Part shown: positions 41,963-51,127 of the stretch, one piece after another | How the letters are laid out: every line of letters begins with the position of its first letter | Position numbering within the stretch: position 1 is the stretch's first letter | From: Sphingosinicella sp. YJ22 | GTDB taxonomy: Bacteria; Pseudomonadota; Alphaproteobacteria; Sphingomonadales; Sphingomonadaceae | Length of the DNA: 64,000 nt | NCBI RefSeq assembly: GCF_011320075.1 | Contig: NZ_JAANPA010000003.1 | Coordinates: 1 to 64,000 of the forward strand | Direction of reading: 5' to 3' | Notes under the pieces: generated by a model | Told to the model about the DNA's origin: nothing | The model's database searches: none | What the model saw: the letters and a program-made list of their open reading frames with translations, nothing else | Position numbers and translations under genes: made by a program

Positions 41963-44716
41963 TCACAACATGAAATCGCTGGTCACGATCGGCGCGCCGT
42001 TCGTGACGACGATGTGGAGATCGGCGAGGCCGTCGCCATTGGTGTCGCCGTAGAGATTGCCGATTCCGCCGACGACCTCGTAGCGCAGCTGTCCGGCGGT
42101 GCCGGAGAAGGCCGCGTTGCCGATGAACGAGAAGGCGTCGTTGACCGTGGTACCGGCGACGGCGTCGATCGCGGACAGGTCGATCTTGTCGACCCCGGAC
42201 AGGAAGTCCTGGATCCGGTCGGCAGCCCCCAGCACGCTGTCGCTCGTCGAAGCGTAGCGGAAGGTGTCGGCGCCCGCGCCGCCGGTCAGCAGGTCGAGAC
42301 CGGCGCCGCCGTCGAGCACGTCGTTGCCGTCGAGACCTTTGATGTTGTCGCTGCCGCCCATGCCGCGCAGGGTGTTGGCGCCGTTGTTGCCGGTCATCGA
42401 GTTGGTGAACTCGTTGCCGGTGAGGTCGAGCGCCTCGGTGAGCCGATAGTCGGCCGTGCCAAGCACCTCGACCTCGGCACCCGCGGTCAGGGTGTAGCTG
42501 GTCCGCGCCCAGACATAATCGAGGCCCTGACCTGCGAGCTCGACCACCACGTCGCCGCCATCGACATAATAGATGTCGTTGCCGAGGCCGCCCTCGAGCC
42601 GATCCGTGCCGGTGCCGCCGTCGAGCGTGTCGTTGCCTTCGAGGCCCTTGAGCGTGTCCATGCCGGCGCCGCCGCGCAGGTGGTTGACGCCGTTATTGCC
42701 GACCAACTGGTTGTTGAGCTCGTTGCCGGTGAGATCGATCCTGTCGGTCAGCCGGTAGTCGGCGGTGCTGAGCAGCTCGATCGAGACGCCGAGCCCCAGC
42801 GCGTAGTTGGTGCGGGCTGACGCGACGTCGATGCCCTCGCCGTCCAGCTCGACGATCGTGTCACCGGCGTCGACGAAGTAGCGGTCGTTGCCGAGGCCGC
42901 CTTCCATCCGGTCGATTCCGGCGCCGCCGTCGAGGAAGTCATTGCCGCCGTTGCCGACGAGATGGTCGTTGCCGCCATTGCCGCGCAGGCTGTTGCCGGC
43001 ATCGTTGCCGATCAGCGTGTCGTTGCCGGCACCCGACGTCGCATTCTCGATCGTGACTCCATTGGCGATGGTGTAGCCGCCATGGATGCCATTGGCGAAG
43101 GAGACGCGGCCGCCGCCGCCCACTTCATATTGGAGGGTCGCGGCGCGCAGATCGATCGTCGCGTTGCGGGCGCCGTTATAGACGATCTGGTCGGTGCCGC
43201 CGCCGTCCCAGATGGACGAGAAATAGGTGCCTGCGGCGTTGACGTCCTTCATCACATAGGTGTCGTTCCCGGTCGCCCAGTCCTCGTTGACTCCATATTT
43301 GTCCTGGATGGCGGCGATGTCGAACGCCATCAGCCCGCCGAGATAGCCGTAGCCGACATTGGTCGGCGCGTTGCCGTAGGGCGAGCTCTGCCAGCCGTCC
43401 TCATAGGACATCATCGTGAAGACGCCCTGGTTGAGCTCGAAATCGCCGGTCGTGTAATTGGCGACGGAGGTCGCGGTTTCCTGCTCGACTCCGTTCATGA
43501 TGCCCGAGCGGCCGCCATTGTCGTGCGGGTGGGCGAGGCCGTGGCCGTGGCCGAACTCGTGGATCAGGGTGACGAACGAGAAGCCGCCCTGAGCGAGGTC
43601 GCGCGCGTTCCAGCGCTCGTCGCCGGAATTGAACTGGGCGAGGCCCTCGTCGCTCTCGTCGGGCGGGCTCATCGATCCGAGCAGCGAGACGCCGGGGCCA
43701 GGCGTGCCGATGTAGCTGGTGTACATGAAGTCCGCCTGGCTGCGGTCCTGGACCTCGAGATAGACGACGTCGGCCACCTTCTCGAACTCGCCGAGAGCGG
43801 TCCACACCGCATTATATTCGAATTCCTGGATCGCCACCGCGGTGATGGTCGCGGGCGGCAAGCCGGGATTGGTCGGGTCGTTCGAGACGAACACATCGCC
43901 CGGCTTGGCGAAATAAATGGTGATGACGTTCTTGCCGGTGATGTCCTTGCCCTGCGCCTCGGCGAGGGCGGGAATGTCGATCAAACTCGTATAGGTCGGC
44001 GTGCCCGGGTCGTTGCCGGTGTCGCGCGTGCCCTCGTCACCGTCGGGATTGCGGACCGACTGGTTGACTCGGTTGACCTGCGTCCCCCAGTCGATCGCGT
44101 AGAGCGGACTGTCGACGTCATAATAGGGCGTGTAGATGTTGGGGTCGTTCGGGTCCTGCTCGCGGACGAACAGCTCATAGTCGCCGACCGAGTCCCCGGT
44201 CGACGTCGCCGGCGAATTGGAAAAGGCGCGGGCGTTGACATAAAAGGTGCCGCTCACCTCGGGCGTGTAGGTCAACAGGACGTCGAAGCCCGAATTCAGT
44301 TCGTTGTACGGCGTGTTGGCGCCGCCATCCGCGCTGACGATGAACGTAGTGCCGTCGGCGCCGTACAGTTCGAGATAGGGATCGGTGAGCCCGACCGCGT
44401 TGGGGCCTCCGTTGAAGGAATAAAGGCCAATTTCGTAGGTGACTCCGGCGGTCAGGGTGACCTGATAGAAATCCTGGTCGCCGATCGTATCGATGGTGGA
44501 GATGATCGGCGTCGTCACGCCCGGGCCGGTGACGGTGATCGTCGGATTGCTGTTGCCGACGGTGTCGGGGGCGTCGGGAACGTTGTCGGTGGTGATGAGA
44601 AGCTCCGGCGTGACCGGCGGCTTCAGGTCGCCGACCCCGTCGGGGGTCAGTCCGTAAAGCGGCTTGTAGAAGCTATCGATCGTCGCGGCATCGCGGCCGG
44701 CGCAAATCCTGCACAT
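41963..44716 (-). CDS. Secreted RTX metalloprotease (serralysin/M10-like)
   Basis: The 917-residue protein starts with an unusual MCRICAGRDAATIDSFY and lacks a Sec signal, as expected for type I secretion. A pre-peptidase C-terminal-like beta domain (about 75-190) precedes the catalytic domain, where HEFGHGHGLAH gives zinc ligands His386, His390 and His396 and Glu387; the Met-turn is MMSYED. The C-terminal third carries RTX calcium-binding nonapeptides (GNDTLDGGTG type) in three blocks separated by about 55-residue inserts. The final segment is the predicted secretion signal. GGAGGAG lies nine bases before the ATG at 44716. No type I secretion transporter genes are in the window. Confidence 0.9.
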   Translation of the reverse strand: MCRICAGRDAATIDSFYKPLYGLTPDGVGDLKPPVTPELLITTDNVPDAPDTVGNSNPTITVTGPGVTTPIISTIDTIGDQDFYQVTLTAGVTYEIGLYSFNGGPNAVGLTDPYLELYGADGTTFIVSADGGANTPYNELNSGFDVLLTYTPEVSGTFYVNARAFSNSPATSTGDSVGDYELFVREQDPNDPNIYTPYYDVDSPLYAIDWGTQVNRVNQSVRNPDGDEGTRDTGNDPGTPTYTSLIDIPALAEAQGKDITGKNVITIYFAKPGDVFVSNDPTNPGLPPATITAVAIQEFEYNAVWTALGEFEKVADVVYLEVQDRSQADFMYTSYIGTPGPGVSLLGSMSPPDESDEGLAQFNSGDERWNARDLAQGGFSFVTLIHEFGHGHGLAHPHDNGGRSGIMNGVEQETATSVANYTTGDFELNQGVFTMMSYEDGWQSSPYGNAPTNVGYGYLGGLMAFDIAAIQDKYGVNEDWATGNDTYVMKDVNAAGTYFSSIWDGGGTDQIVYNGARNATIDLRAATLQYEVGGGGRVSFANGIHGGYTIANGVTIENATSGAGNDTLIGNDAGNSLRGNGGNDHLVGNGGNDFLDGGAGIDRMEGGLGNDRYFVDAGDTIVELDGEGIDVASARTNYALGLGVSIELLSTADYRLTDRIDLTGNELNNQLVGNNGVNHLRGGAGMDTLKGLEGNDTLDGGTGTDRLEGGLGNDIYYVDGGDVVVELAGQGLDYVWARTSYTLTAGAEVEVLGTADYRLTEALDLTGNEFTNSMTGNNGANTLRGMGGSDNIKGLDGNDVLDGGAGLDLLTGGAGADTFRYASTSDSVLGAADRIQDFLSGVDKIDLSAIDAVAGTTVNDAFSFIGNAAFSGTAGQLRYEVVGGIGNLYGDTNGDGLADLHIVVTNGAPIVTSDFML

Positions 44717-44978
44717 CGACTCATTCTCCTCCACTGGTCCCGGCCAATGGAGAACGAATCGCGCACCCATAATAATCCCGGCAGGAACAGGCGGGGATGC
44801 GCCGAAGGCTTCGCCTCAACGGGCGAAACCAGGACAGGGCGCTGAACAATCGTTGCGGAATTCGAACAACATAGCCGATTGGCCCGCCGAACGCCGCGTT
44901 AACTTTTTGGTTCCTGTGTTGCGGTTCTTACGGTGCCGATACGGTTGAACCGCATCGCTCTTCCGACGAGCCGAACCT

Positions 44979-45950
44979 CTATTCGCCGATTTCGGCGCGC
45001 ACCTCCGCCGGGACCCGCATCAGCGCCTGGCCGGCCTTGATGCGCGCGCCCTCGCCGATGCCGTCGGCCAGATCGAAGCCGTCCGGAGCGAACATAATGA
45101 TGGTCGAGCCATGCTCGAACCAGCCCATCTCCGCCCCCTTGGCCATATCCGCCAGGCAGGGAATGCGGTGCACGACGCCGAGCCTGGCGCCGCCGCCCCG
45201 CCGCCTGGTGCGCAGGCCGCGCCCGAAACCGCCCGTGCGGCGGCGGCGGTTGATCTCGTGGCGCGGGCGCAGGTGCCGCACCGTGTCGCAGAAATGGAAG
45301 CGGATGCTGGCCACCAGGATCGCCGCGACCGGCACCAGCATGATCGGATGGCCGGACGGTTGCAGGCGGCAATGGACCAATGCCCGCTCGTTCTTGCAGA
45401 ACAGTTTCTCGACCCGTTTCAGCGCGATCGGGTTCACGTTCCAGGTGTCGCCGGAAATGTAGGTGACCCCTTCCACGACCAGATCGTGGGGCGCGTGGAA
45501 GCGGTGATAGTCCGAGCTGGTCAGCCGGATCGTCGCGAAGCGGCCGTTGCGGAACGTGCCGCTGTCGGCCTCGTCGCCGAGCAGGTCGCGGAGCGTGTAG
45601 GGGAAGCCCTTGATCTGGTAGAGATGGTCGCCGTCGATGCGGCCGCAGGCGCCGACGATGCCGTCGCACGGGCTCGCGAGGATCTCCGGATGCGGATCGA
45701 CAGGCCGCGCGCCGGGCTTGAGCCGGCGGGTGAACACGTCGTGCATCGACCGGAACTTGGTCGTCGCCGCCTCCGACAGGTCGAGGTCGGTGAACAGCTT
45801 CCACGCGGCGATCGAGGTCCTGCGCACCACCGGGTTCTCGATCTTCGAGAACCAGCCCATGAACCGCGTCGTCAGCCGCCGCGGCAGGCGGTTGGTGAGG
45901 AGAAAGTTCAGATCCTCTTGAGCGACAAGTCTGTGCAGGGCAGAGCGCAT
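44979..45950 (-). CDS. psd: Phosphatidylserine decarboxylase
   Basis: The 323-residue proenzyme makes phosphatidylethanolamine. The self-cleavage motif is HGST (residues 280-283), giving a pyruvoyl group at Ser282 in the short C-terminal alpha chain; the more common bacterial motif is LGST, so His replaces Leu. Other signs are CDGIVGACG, DYHRFHAPHDL and the substrate-binding PVAAILVAS. It is a membrane-associated enzyme. It is divergent from the class III aminotransferase gene with a 64-bp gap, so the two share a control region. It pairs functionally with PmtA (51759-52457), which methylates phosphatidylethanolamine. A weaker GGAAAG precedes the ATG. Confidence 0.92.
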   Translation of the reverse strand: MRSALHRLVAQEDLNFLLTNRLPRRLTTRFMGWFSKIENPVVRRTSIAAWKLFTDLDLSEAATTKFRSMHDVFTRRLKPGARPVDPHPEILASPCDGIVGACGRIDGDHLYQIKGFPYTLRDLLGDEADSGTFRNGRFATIRLTSSDYHRFHAPHDLVVEGVTYISGDTWNVNPIALKRVEKLFCKNERALVHCRLQPSGHPIMLVPVAAILVASIRFHFCDTVRHLRPRHEINRRRRTGGFGRGLRTRRRGGGARLGVVHRIPCLADMAKGAEMGWFEHGSTIIMFAPDGFDLADGIGEGARIKAGQALMRVPAEVRAEIGE

Positions 45951-46014
45951 GACGAGCAGTCGCTTTCCGAACGAGGGCCGCGGGGGCGGCGCCCATATAG
46001 AGCAGGTCACGCGA

Positions 46015-47673
46015 ATGAAACGCCGAAATCTCGCCGTCGCGTCGGCGGCGGCCGCGCTCCTCACGCTCGGCTTCGCCAAGGGCAAGAAGCGCCTCGACCT
46101 GTCGCGGGCCAAGCATCCCGGCCTCGCCGGCCATGCCAAGATGGCCAAGCACGTCGCCGGCATGATCCCCTTCTACGAATATGACGAGGCCAAATTCTTC
46201 ACCGCCGACGACCCGCCGCTGGACGTCGCGGACCGGCGCCGAGCCGCGTTTGAGCGGATGTCCGAGGACTTCCACAGCCGCTTCGCCAAGACGCTGGCGC
46301 TGACCAGGGAGACGCGCGAGGGCCTGTCCGACCTCCAGTTCACCTCGACCTACCGGGTGCCGTTCCAGTTCAGCCGCATCGTCCGCGACAGGCTGCCGAG
46401 CGGCGTGTTCCTCCAGTCGTCCCACGGCGTGATGGTCACCGACCTCGACGGCAACGACTTCTACGACCTCACCGGCAGCTACGGCGTCAACCTGTTCGGC
46501 TACGATTTCTACAAGGAGACGATCGCGGAAGGCGCCGCGATGGTCGCCGAATTGGGGCCGGTGCTTGGCCTGTTCCACCCGGTCGTCGCGGACAATGTCG
46601 CGCGCCTCCGCGCGGTGTCGGGGATGGACGAAGTCTCGTTCCACATGTCGGGCACCGAAGCGGTGATGCAGGCGGTGCGCCTCGCCCGCTACCATACCGG
46701 CAAGTCGCATCTCGTCCGTTTCGCCGGCGCCTATCATGGCTGGTGGGGCGACGTTCAGCCCGGCATCGGCAACCCCGTTCCCGCCGAACGCACCTACACG
46801 CTCGCCGACATGTCCGAGCAGACGCTTCACGTGCTCAAGACGCGCAGGGACATCGCCTGCGTGCTGGTCAATCCGCTGCAGGCGCTTCACCCCAACAGCG
46901 CCGCGCCGGCCGATTCCGCGCTGATTGCGGGGCGCTCGTCGCAGCCCGCCGACCGCGAGGCCTATGGCGCGTGGCTGCGGCGCCTCGCCGACACCTGCCG
47001 CGAAGCCGGCATCGTGCTGATCTTCGACGAGGTGTTCGTCGGCTTCCGCCTCGCCCCCGGCGGCGCGCGCGAATATTTCGGAGTCGAGCCCGACATGATC
47101 ACCTACGGCAAGTCGCTCGGCGGCGGCCTTCCCGTCGGCGTCCTCACCGGCCGCGCCGACCTCATGCGGCGGTTCAAGGAGGACAAGCCGGCCGACCCGC
47201 TGATCGCGCGCGGCACGTTCAATTCGCACCCCTATGTGATGGGCGCGATGAACGCCTTCCTGCGCCGGCTCGACAGCGCGGAGGTGCGCGCGATCTATGA
47301 CGGCATCGACGAGCGCTGGAACGCGCGCGCCGCTTCGCTGAACGCGCGGCTCGAGGCGGAAGAACTGTCTCCGCGAATCACGAACCTGTCGAGCATCTGG
47401 ACGGTCGGCTATGCGCAGCCGTCGCGCTACAACTGGATGTTCCAATATTATCTGCGCGCCCACGGGCTGATGCTGAGCTGGGTCGGCACCGGCCGCCTGA
47501 TCTTCAGCCTCAACTACAGCGATGCCGACTTCGAGGCAGTGAGCGAGCGCTTCGTCGTCGCCGCCCGGGCGATGCAGGACGACGGCTGGTGGCGCGGCGA
47601 CGAGCGCCTCACCGACAAGAAGATCAAGCGCCAGATCCTCAAGGAAACGCTCGGCAGGAAGATCGCCGGCTGA
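46015..47673 (+). CDS. Class III aminotransferase with N-terminal hydrophobic segment
   Basis: The 552-residue protein is about 100 residues longer than glutamate-1-semialdehyde aminomutase-like enzymes. It starts with a hydrophobic stretch (NLAVASAAAALLTLGFA) after MKRR, which could be a membrane anchor, then basic residues. The catalytic domain has HMSGTEAVMQAVRLAR, AYHGWWGDVQPG, LIFDEVFVGFR and the PLP lysine Lys366 in TYGKSLGGGLPVG. GSA-type residues are present but no chlorophyll or haem context. Divergent from psd (64 bp), so a lipid-linked role is possible. Ribosome site AGGT seven bases before the ATG. Substrate unknown. Confidence 0.85.
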   Translation: MKRRNLAVASAAAALLTLGFAKGKKRLDLSRAKHPGLAGHAKMAKHVAGMIPFYEYDEAKFFTADDPPLDVADRRRAAFERMSEDFHSRFAKTLALTRETREGLSDLQFTSTYRVPFQFSRIVRDRLPSGVFLQSSHGVMVTDLDGNDFYDLTGSYGVNLFGYDFYKETIAEGAAMVAELGPVLGLFHPVVADNVARLRAVSGMDEVSFHMSGTEAVMQAVRLARYHTGKSHLVRFAGAYHGWWGDVQPGIGNPVPAERTYTLADMSEQTLHVLKTRRDIACVLVNPLQALHPNSAAPADSALIAGRSSQPADREAYGAWLRRLADTCREAGIVLIFDEVFVGFRLAPGGAREYFGVEPDMITYGKSLGGGLPVGVLTGRADLMRRFKEDKPADPLIARGTFNSHPYVMGAMNAFLRRLDSAEVRAIYDGIDERWNARAASLNARLEAEELSPRITNLSSIWTVGYAQPSRYNWMFQYYLRAHGLMLSWVGTGRLIFSLNYSDADFEAVSERFVVAARAMQDDGWWRGDERLTDKKIKRQILKETLGRKIAG

Positions 47674-47802
47674 ATCCACAACTATTCGCCGCTTGCGGAT
47701 AAACCCGTCTTGCCAAGGTCTTGTTGGCCGCACACCATGGTGTCGCGGGAGTTTTCGGCACGCTGCGTCAGACAGCGGCCTTTACGTAGGGGAAAGTAAG
47801 AA

Positions 47803-49620
47803 ATGACCAAGTTCGCGTCGCGCCTGCTCGCCACGACGGCCATGTTGCTGGCCGGGGCATCCATCGCCGCGCCGGCCCAGGCACAGCGGGTCGACCGCAT
47901 CATCGCGTTCGGCGATTCCTATGCCGACGACGGCAATTTCTTTGAGCTGACCGGCATTCCGAGGCCCGCCGCCTATCCGAATGGCCGCTTCAGCAACGGC
48001 ACCAACTTCGTCGACACCATGTCGCTGCTGCTCGGGCGGCCAGTCGACAATTTCGCGATCGGCGGCGCGTACACCGGGACCGGAAACATCAACGGAATCC
48101 CGGGTCTCGGCTTTCAGCTCGAATATCAGTCGTTCCTCGCCGGGGGCGGTCCTGCCGCCTTCCCACGCGTAGCTGGGACGTTCAATCCGCAGGACCTGCT
48201 CGTCATCTCGATCGGCGGCAACGACGCTCGCGCCTACCGGCTCGGCGGCGGCACGGTAGCAGGCGCCTCGGCAGCCGCGGCTCCGCGCGTGACCGAGGCC
48301 ACCGCCGGTCTTACCGCGCTCGTCAATGCCGGAGCGCGCAACATCACCTTCCTCGCCGGCGATGTCGGCCGGCTGCCGGAAGCCGTCGGCCAACCCAGCG
48401 CCCCGGCGGGCACCGCTTTCTCGAGCGCCTTCAACCAGGGGATGCGGACGAGCCTCGCCAGCTTCGCCAACCAGGGCGTGATCGTGAACTATCTCAATCT
48501 CAACCTGATCGGCGACCGCGTCCAGGCTAACCCCGGCGCCTACGGTCTGCAGAGCGCCGGAGCAGCCACGGCCGCAGACGTCGCCGCGGGACGCGCGGAC
48601 AACTTCCTGTTCTACGCGGACAATGTCCACCTGACCTCGGCCGGCTTCGCCATCGTCGGCGCCTATGCGGTGCGCCAGCTCGAGGCGCCGCTCCAGCTTG
48701 AGGCGCAGGGCGAGACGGTGATGCTCGCCGCGGACTCGTTCGGCCAGTCGCTCCAGGACCGGCTCGACCTCAACTCGGCGGACGAAGCCGGCGAGGGCCC
48801 GCCGCTGCGCGTCTTCTTCGGCGCCGATTACGGCCAGCGCGGCATGGACGATACGGAGACCAGCCTCGCCTTCCGCGCCGAGCGATGGAGCGCCACCGGC
48901 GGCGTCGAATATGACGGCGGCCCCTGGCTGATCGGCGCAGCCGCCAGCCTGTCGCAAGGCGACACGCAATTCCTCAGCGGAACCGGAAGCGTCGACAGCG
49001 GCATGGTCCAGATCGGCGCCTACGGCTCCTGGTCGAGCGGCGGCCTGTTCGTCGAGGCCTATGGCGGCATCGGCCAGGGCAATCTCGACATCCGCCGCGA
49101 CGCGGTGATCGACGAGATCCAGGGTCAAACCGACGCCGATACGATCGTCGCCGGCGGCCAAGTCGGCTATCTGTTCGACCTTGGCCAGGTCCGCGTCGGC
49201 CCGGTCGCGGGCATCGGCTACGCCAAGGCCGAGATCGACGGCTTCACCGAGACCGGCGACCCGGTGCTCACGCTCAACGTGTCCGATCAGGACGTCGACC
49301 AGCTGGTCGGCAGCCTCGGCGTTGAGATGAACGGCGATTTCGACATTGGCGGTAGCCGCGTCGCGCCGTTCCTGTCGGCCACCGTCGACAAGGAACTCGA
49401 CGACGATCCGCGCACCATCCTTTATGCCGCGACGGCGGCGCCGGAGATCGTCAACCAGTGGGTCGTCGCCGGCAACGACGAGACCTACGGGCGCGTCTCG
49501 CTCGGCGCCAACCTGCACATCACCAACGGCCTCACCGTGCAGGTCGCCGGATCGACTACGATCGGCCAGGACCAGGGCGACCGCAGCCAGGCCTCGGTGG
49601 CGATGAGGCTCGGCTTCTAA
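47803..49620 (+). CDS. Autotransporter esterase (GDSL type, EstA-like)
   Basis: The 605-residue secreted protein has a signal peptide (ending APAQA), a GDSL/SGNH hydrolase passenger domain and a C-terminal beta-barrel (about residues 340-605) ending in Phe. Block I is AFGDSYADDGN with Ser39, block III is SIGGND, and block V is DNVHLTSAG with the catalytic Asp and His. The barrel fits an autotransporter domain, so the esterase should stay on the cell surface. It hydrolyses short-chain esters or lipids in related bacteria. GGGGAAAG six bases before the ATG is a good ribosome site. It stands alone upstream of the methyltransferase. Confidence 0.9.
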   Translation: MTKFASRLLATTAMLLAGASIAAPAQAQRVDRIIAFGDSYADDGNFFELTGIPRPAAYPNGRFSNGTNFVDTMSLLLGRPVDNFAIGGAYTGTGNINGIPGLGFQLEYQSFLAGGGPAAFPRVAGTFNPQDLLVISIGGNDARAYRLGGGTVAGASAAAAPRVTEATAGLTALVNAGARNITFLAGDVGRLPEAVGQPSAPAGTAFSSAFNQGMRTSLASFANQGVIVNYLNLNLIGDRVQANPGAYGLQSAGAATAADVAAGRADNFLFYADNVHLTSAGFAIVGAYAVRQLEAPLQLEAQGETVMLAADSFGQSLQDRLDLNSADEAGEGPPLRVFFGADYGQRGMDDTETSLAFRAERWSATGGVEYDGGPWLIGAAASLSQGDTQFLSGTGSVDSGMVQIGAYGSWSSGGLFVEAYGGIGQGNLDIRRDAVIDEIQGQTDADTIVAGGQVGYLFDLGQVRVGPVAGIGYAKAEIDGFTETGDPVLTLNVSDQDVDQLVGSLGVEMNGDFDIGGSRVAPFLSATVDKELDDDPRTILYAATAAPEIVNQWVVAGNDETYGRVSLGANLHITNGLTVQVAGSTTIGQDQGDRSQASVAMRLGF

Positions 49621-49754
49621 GGCACGCGCATCGCAGGCCGGGCGGCTTTGGTCGCTCGGTCGAGCCGCCGCGCGCTCCGGTCGCAGCGGACCTGAACCGG
49701 CCGGACTGGCCCCTAGTCTCCCGCGCTTTCCAAGAGAGCGCGGGAGATTTCGTC

Positions 49755-50780
49755 ATGCACAATGAGGTTGGGCCGGAGCAGATCCTGCAGATCGGCATGG
49801 GCTTCTGGCCGTCGAAAATATTGCTGAGCGCGGTCGAGCTCGGCCTGTTCACCGAGCTGTCCGGAGGGCCTCTGACCGGCGCCGAGATCGAGCAGGCGCT
49901 CGGCCTCCACCCGCGCGGCACCTATGACTTCCTCGACGCGCTGGTCGCGATCGGCATGCTTGAGCGCACCGGCGACGGCGCGGCGGCGCGCTACGCCAAT
50001 ACGCCCGCGACCGCCCAGTTCCTCGACCGCAACCAGCCGTCCTATATCGGCGGCATCCTCGAGATGGCGAACGCCCGCCTCTACCGCTTCTGGGCCGATC
50101 TCACGCCGGCGCTGAAGACCGGCCAGCCTCAGAACGAGGTCAAGCATTCGGGCAAACCGATGTTCGACGAGCTTTACGCCGATCCGGCGCGGCTCGAGCA
50201 GTTCATGGACGCGATGACGGGCGTGTCGATGGCCAATTTCAACGCCTTCGCCGACAAGTTCGATTTCACGCCCTACCGGACCCATGCCGACATCGGTGGC
50301 GCCACCGGCCAGCTCGCGACCATCGTCGCCCAGCGCCACGGCCATATCAGCTCGGTGTCCTACGACCTGCCCGTCGTCCAGCCGATCGCCGAGCGGCGCA
50401 TCAAGAGCGCGGGCCTCGACGGCCGCCTCGCCACCGGCACGATCGACTTCTTCGCCGACGATTTCCCCAAGGCCGACCTCATCACCATGGGGATGATCCT
50501 CCACGACTGGAACCTCGACAAGAAGAAGCAGCTCATCGCCAAGGCCTATGACGCGCTGCCGGAGGGCGGCGCGTTCGTGGCGATCGAGAACATCATCGAC
50601 GACGAGCGGCGGCAGAACGCCTTCGGGCTGATGATGTCGCTCAATATGCTGATCGAGTTCGGCGACGCCTTCGACTTCACCGGGGCCGATTTCGAGGGCT
50701 GGTGCCTGGAGGCGGGCTTCAAGCGCTGCGAGGTGCTGCCGCTGGCAGGCCCGGCAAGCGCCGCGATCGCCTACAAGTGA
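49755..50780 (+). CDS. SAM-dependent O-methyltransferase (AOMT/CrtF-like)
   Basis: The 341-residue protein has an N-terminal winged-helix dimerisation domain (SKILLSAVELGLFTELSG) and a C-terminal Rossmann methyltransferase with THADIGGATGQLATIVAQ for SAM, followed by MILHDWNLDKK and ENIIDDERRQN. It is the family of acetylserotonin O-methyltransferase and bacterial hydroxyneurosporene methyltransferase. The catalytic His is in ILHDW. Substrate is unknown; no carotenoid or other pathway genes adjoin it. GGGAG eight bases before the ATG at 49755 sets the start, although the frame is open upstream. Confidence 0.87.
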   Translation: MHNEVGPEQILQIGMGFWPSKILLSAVELGLFTELSGGPLTGAEIEQALGLHPRGTYDFLDALVAIGMLERTGDGAAARYANTPATAQFLDRNQPSYIGGILEMANARLYRFWADLTPALKTGQPQNEVKHSGKPMFDELYADPARLEQFMDAMTGVSMANFNAFADKFDFTPYRTHADIGGATGQLATIVAQRHGHISSVSYDLPVVQPIAERRIKSAGLDGRLATGTIDFFADDFPKADLITMGMILHDWNLDKKKQLIAKAYDALPEGGAFVAIENIIDDERRQNAFGLMMSLNMLIEFGDAFDFTGADFEGWCLEAGFKRCEVLPLAGPASAAIAYK

Positions 50781-50789
50781 GGCGCCTGC

Positions 50790-50888
50790 CTACATCATCC
50801 AATAGGTGACCATCATGCTGGGCAGCGCGACGAGAAAGGTGCCGACGCCGTAGGTCAGCGCTTTGGTTATTAATGCCGTGTTTTCCAT
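50790..50888 (-). CDS. Tiny hydrophobic peptide (32 aa), possible gene
   Basis: A 32-residue frame starts MENTALITKALTYGVGTFLV and is hydrophobic throughout, ending MMVTYWMM. It could be a single-pass membrane peptide. Its first codons are AT-rich (ACACGGCATTAATAACC), unlike the flanks, as often seen after real start codons. The ribosome site is poor (GGCAAGCC). The whole 347-bp stretch between the methyltransferase and the next membrane protein gene holds only this and the other short frame below. Confidence 0.35.
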   Translation of the reverse strand: MENTALITKALTYGVGTFLVALPSMMVTYWMM

Positions 50889-51004
50889 GGCTTGCCAAAC
50901 GCGCCCGATCACTTTCGGGTCCACGGAACTGGAGGTTAGATTTCCGGCCGGAACGAGCGCGCTCCGGCGTCGTTCACCCTGCGTAACGACAGGGAGCAAA
51001 TTGC

Positions 51005-51070
51005 ATGCGCATCGGCATCAGCCTCGGCGGCCTCATCCTCCTGCTGATCATCCTCTGGATCATCTTCTGA
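51005..51070 (+). CDS. Tiny membrane peptide (21 aa)
   Basis: The short frame reads MRIGISLGGLILLLIILWIIF, a single transmembrane segment with a basic start. AGGGAG lies about nine bases before the ATG, so translation is plausible, and a hairpin terminator follows four bases after the stop. Such tiny membrane peptides occur in many bacteria. I cannot name a family. Confidence 0.45.
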   Translation: MRIGISLGGLILLLIILWIIF

Positions 51071-51073
51071 CGT

Positions 51074-51106
51074 AAAAGGGCGCCGCCCCGCCGGCAGCGC
51101 CCTTCA
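51074..51106 (-). terminator. Rho-independent terminator
   Basis: AAGGGCGC (51076-51083) pairs with GCGCCCTT (51097-51104) around a 13-base loop; on the minus strand the stem is followed by TTTT. It lies 24 bases downstream of the membrane protein gene at 51128-51736 and also just after the tiny plus-strand peptide. Confidence 0.6.
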
Positions 51107-51127
51107 CGTCCGTGCCGCGAGAGCGGC

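Noticed and set aside
46015-47673. Glutamate-1-semialdehyde aminomutase hemL
   Set aside because: The protein is over 100 residues too long, has an N-terminal hydrophobic segment and stands opposite psd, not with haem genes.
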